Below the pieces are notes generated by a model. It searched no databases. It was given only the letters and a program-made list of their open reading frames with translations, and was not told where the DNA came from. Positions 15,229 to 16,100 of a stretch of DNA of 16,100 bases are shown piece after piece. Position 1 is the first letter of the stretch. Every line of letters begins with the position of its first letter. The translations under genes and the position numbers were made by a program. The DNA comes from Gammaproteobacteria bacterium (lineage in GTDB: Bacteria > Pseudomonadota > Gammaproteobacteria > Enterobacterales > Psychrobiaceae), in contig JABSRS010000007.1 of assembly GCA_013214885.1 (NCBI GenBank), forward strand, positions 9,414-25,513. The letters are read 5' to 3'.

Positions 15229-15594
15229 ATGTCAGAGTTACAACAAGATGCAAACCTATCCTCACCATTAAGCTCTCAAGATGAGGCGGCCAAAACTAAC
15301 GCAATAATTGCATACGGCCTGATGGTAGTGGGAATATTTACTGGAATTTTTTGGTTTATCGGTGCTATCTGGGCAATGGTAAAAAGAAGTGAGGCTCAAG
15401 GCACTATATTTGAAGACCATTATACCAATATCGTAAAAACTTTTTGGTGGGGATTCGGCCTATCTATTTTAGGTGCTATTTTGGCTTTCTTTGTGGTCGG
15501 TTATTTTATCCTGTTGGCCGTTTGGATTTGGTCAATCTATAAAATAGTTAAAGGCTTAGCGAGAATAACCTCTAATAAAGCTTACAATTCATAA
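15229..15594 (+). CDS. COG3671/DUF4870-like small integral membrane protein
   Basis: The 121-residue product has a polar N-terminus (1-22), then membrane segments at about 24-50, 70-90 and 91-107. Features I recall from the COG3671 membrane-protein group are the early hydrophobic segment followed by AMVKRSEAQGT, then FEDHYTNIVKTFWWG (short loop with E and H before W), and the tail WIWSIYKIVKGLARI. The biochemical function of this group is not known to me. AAGGA stands 7 bases before ATG 15229. The gene points toward the chemotaxis receptor fragment, with a hairpin between them. Confidence 0.75.
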   Translation: MSELQQDANLSSPLSSQDEAAKTNAIIAYGLMVVGIFTGIFWFIGAIWAMVKRSEAQGTIFEDHYTNIVKTFWWGFGLSILGAILAFFVVGYFILLAVWIWSIYKIVKGLARITSNKAYNS

Positions 15595-15615
15595 CTAAGC
15601 AATAAATAAAGTAGA

Positions 15616-15645
15616 CACGAACTAAAGATCTCAGCTTAGTTCGTG
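15616..15645. terminator. Bidirectional terminator-like hairpin between convergent genes
   Basis: CACGAACTAA (15616-15625) and TTAGTTCGTG (15636-15645) form a 10-bp stem with a 10-base loop. The outer bases AAAGT and ACTTT (15608-15612 and 15649-15653) extend it across a small internal loop. It lies 21 bases after the COG3671-type stop and serves a convergent gene pair. Confidence 0.65.
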
Positions 15646-15771
15646 CCGACTTTACCTAACCAAGACCTTGTATTCATCAACAAAACTAACCGTCTGACAT
15701 TATGGCTCATCACCCCAGTCACCATAATAGTTAACCACCAAGGATTTGGCTAACCTGACAATATATAAACC

Positions 15772-16100
15772 CTATATTTGAAACTTAACTAAGTCTTGTT
15801 GCAATTTATTGGCTAATGCTATGACATTATTGGTGTGCAGATTCGAAATTTCAGACTGTGAGCTCGCCTCTTGAGCGTTGGCTTTTAGAATATCGGCACT
15901 GGTACTGATCTGATTGCTCACTGCACTTTGCTCGCTGGTCGCCGATGCAATCGTACTAATCCGTAATTCAACCTCCGACATAAATTTCTCAATATTATTT
16001 AATATCGATTTACTATGAGACACTCGTTCGACACTGGTAATTATTTGCCTGTTACCCTCCTCCATCCCATTAACTGCTTTTACGGTATTACTTTGCAATT
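15772..16100 (-). CDS. Methyl-accepting chemotaxis protein, C-terminal end (5' part outside window)
   Basis: The minus-strand frame is open to the window edge and stops at 15774-15772, so about 109 C-terminal residues are seen. The TTG near 16098 is not a real start. The segment ISTIASATSEQSAVSNQIS matches the descending-helix methylation region of receptor signalling domains (I..IA.AT.EQS....I). Long heptad-type helices continue to the end, finishing LANKLQQDLVKFQI, the usual receptor terminus (ANELQ..V..F). No C-terminal NWETF-type pentapeptide for CheR/CheB docking is present. The ligand domain, HAMP domain and signalling tip lie outside the window, so the stimulus is unknown. Confidence 0.85.
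   Translation of the reverse strand, partial: LQSNTVKAVNGMEEGNRQIITSVERVSHSKSILNNIEKFMSEVELRISTIASATSEQSAVSNQISTSADILKANAQEASSQSEISNLHTNNVIALANKLQQDLVKFQI

Overview
The window looks like chromosome from a marine gammaproteobacterium of the Alteromonadales, close to Shewanella or its relatives. The protein families (NhaC, PhoBR, OxyR, AhpCF, Pgm), the moderate-to-low GC and the gene order porin-phoB-phoR-pstS all suggest this. I recall a similar order in Shewanella, but genus is not proven from the sequence alone.

Region 1 (1-810) is the 3' part of an NhaC-type Na+/H+ antiporter gene cut by the window edge. Region 2 (811-4095) is a scrap-yard of mobile and accessory DNA. It holds the 3' part of a tRNA-Leu(UAA) gene with no 5' half, the N-terminal third of a Fic protein, a complete but dead IS4-family element (1373-2788, imperfect 19-bp terminal repeats), and the 5' part of a group II intron with a broken reverse transcriptase. 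The IS joins the fic remnant directly to the intron remnant, and neither gene continues on the other side.

Region 3 (4097-8508, minus strand) is a phosphate-starvation block: an outer-membrane porin, then phoB-phoR, then pstS. Each of the three transcription starts has a two-repeat Pho box with 11-bp period and a candidate -10 exactly 10 bp downstream. The porin and pstS boxes even share the same -10 hexamer. No pstCAB genes are present in the window.

Region 4 (8591-14217, plus strand) holds a cytochrome b561-type membrane protein with a frameshift near its C-terminus, phosphoglucomutase (pgm), oxyR, and the peroxide-detoxification pair ahpC-ahpF. A near-consensus 37-bp OxyR site begins on the last base of the oxyR stop codon and ends at the ahpC -35 box, so sensor and target are adjacent. 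A GC-rich hairpin separates ahpC from ahpF.

Region 5 (14218-16100) has a small exported, very highly charged protein built of 11- and 18-residue helical repeats, two small membrane proteins (one of the COG3671 type), and the C-terminal end of a convergent methyl-accepting chemotaxis protein cut by the right edge. No CRISPR array, rRNA or intact tRNA was seen. The most unusual items are the repeat protein, the shared Pho promoter architecture, and the tRNA/fic/IS4/intron junctions.
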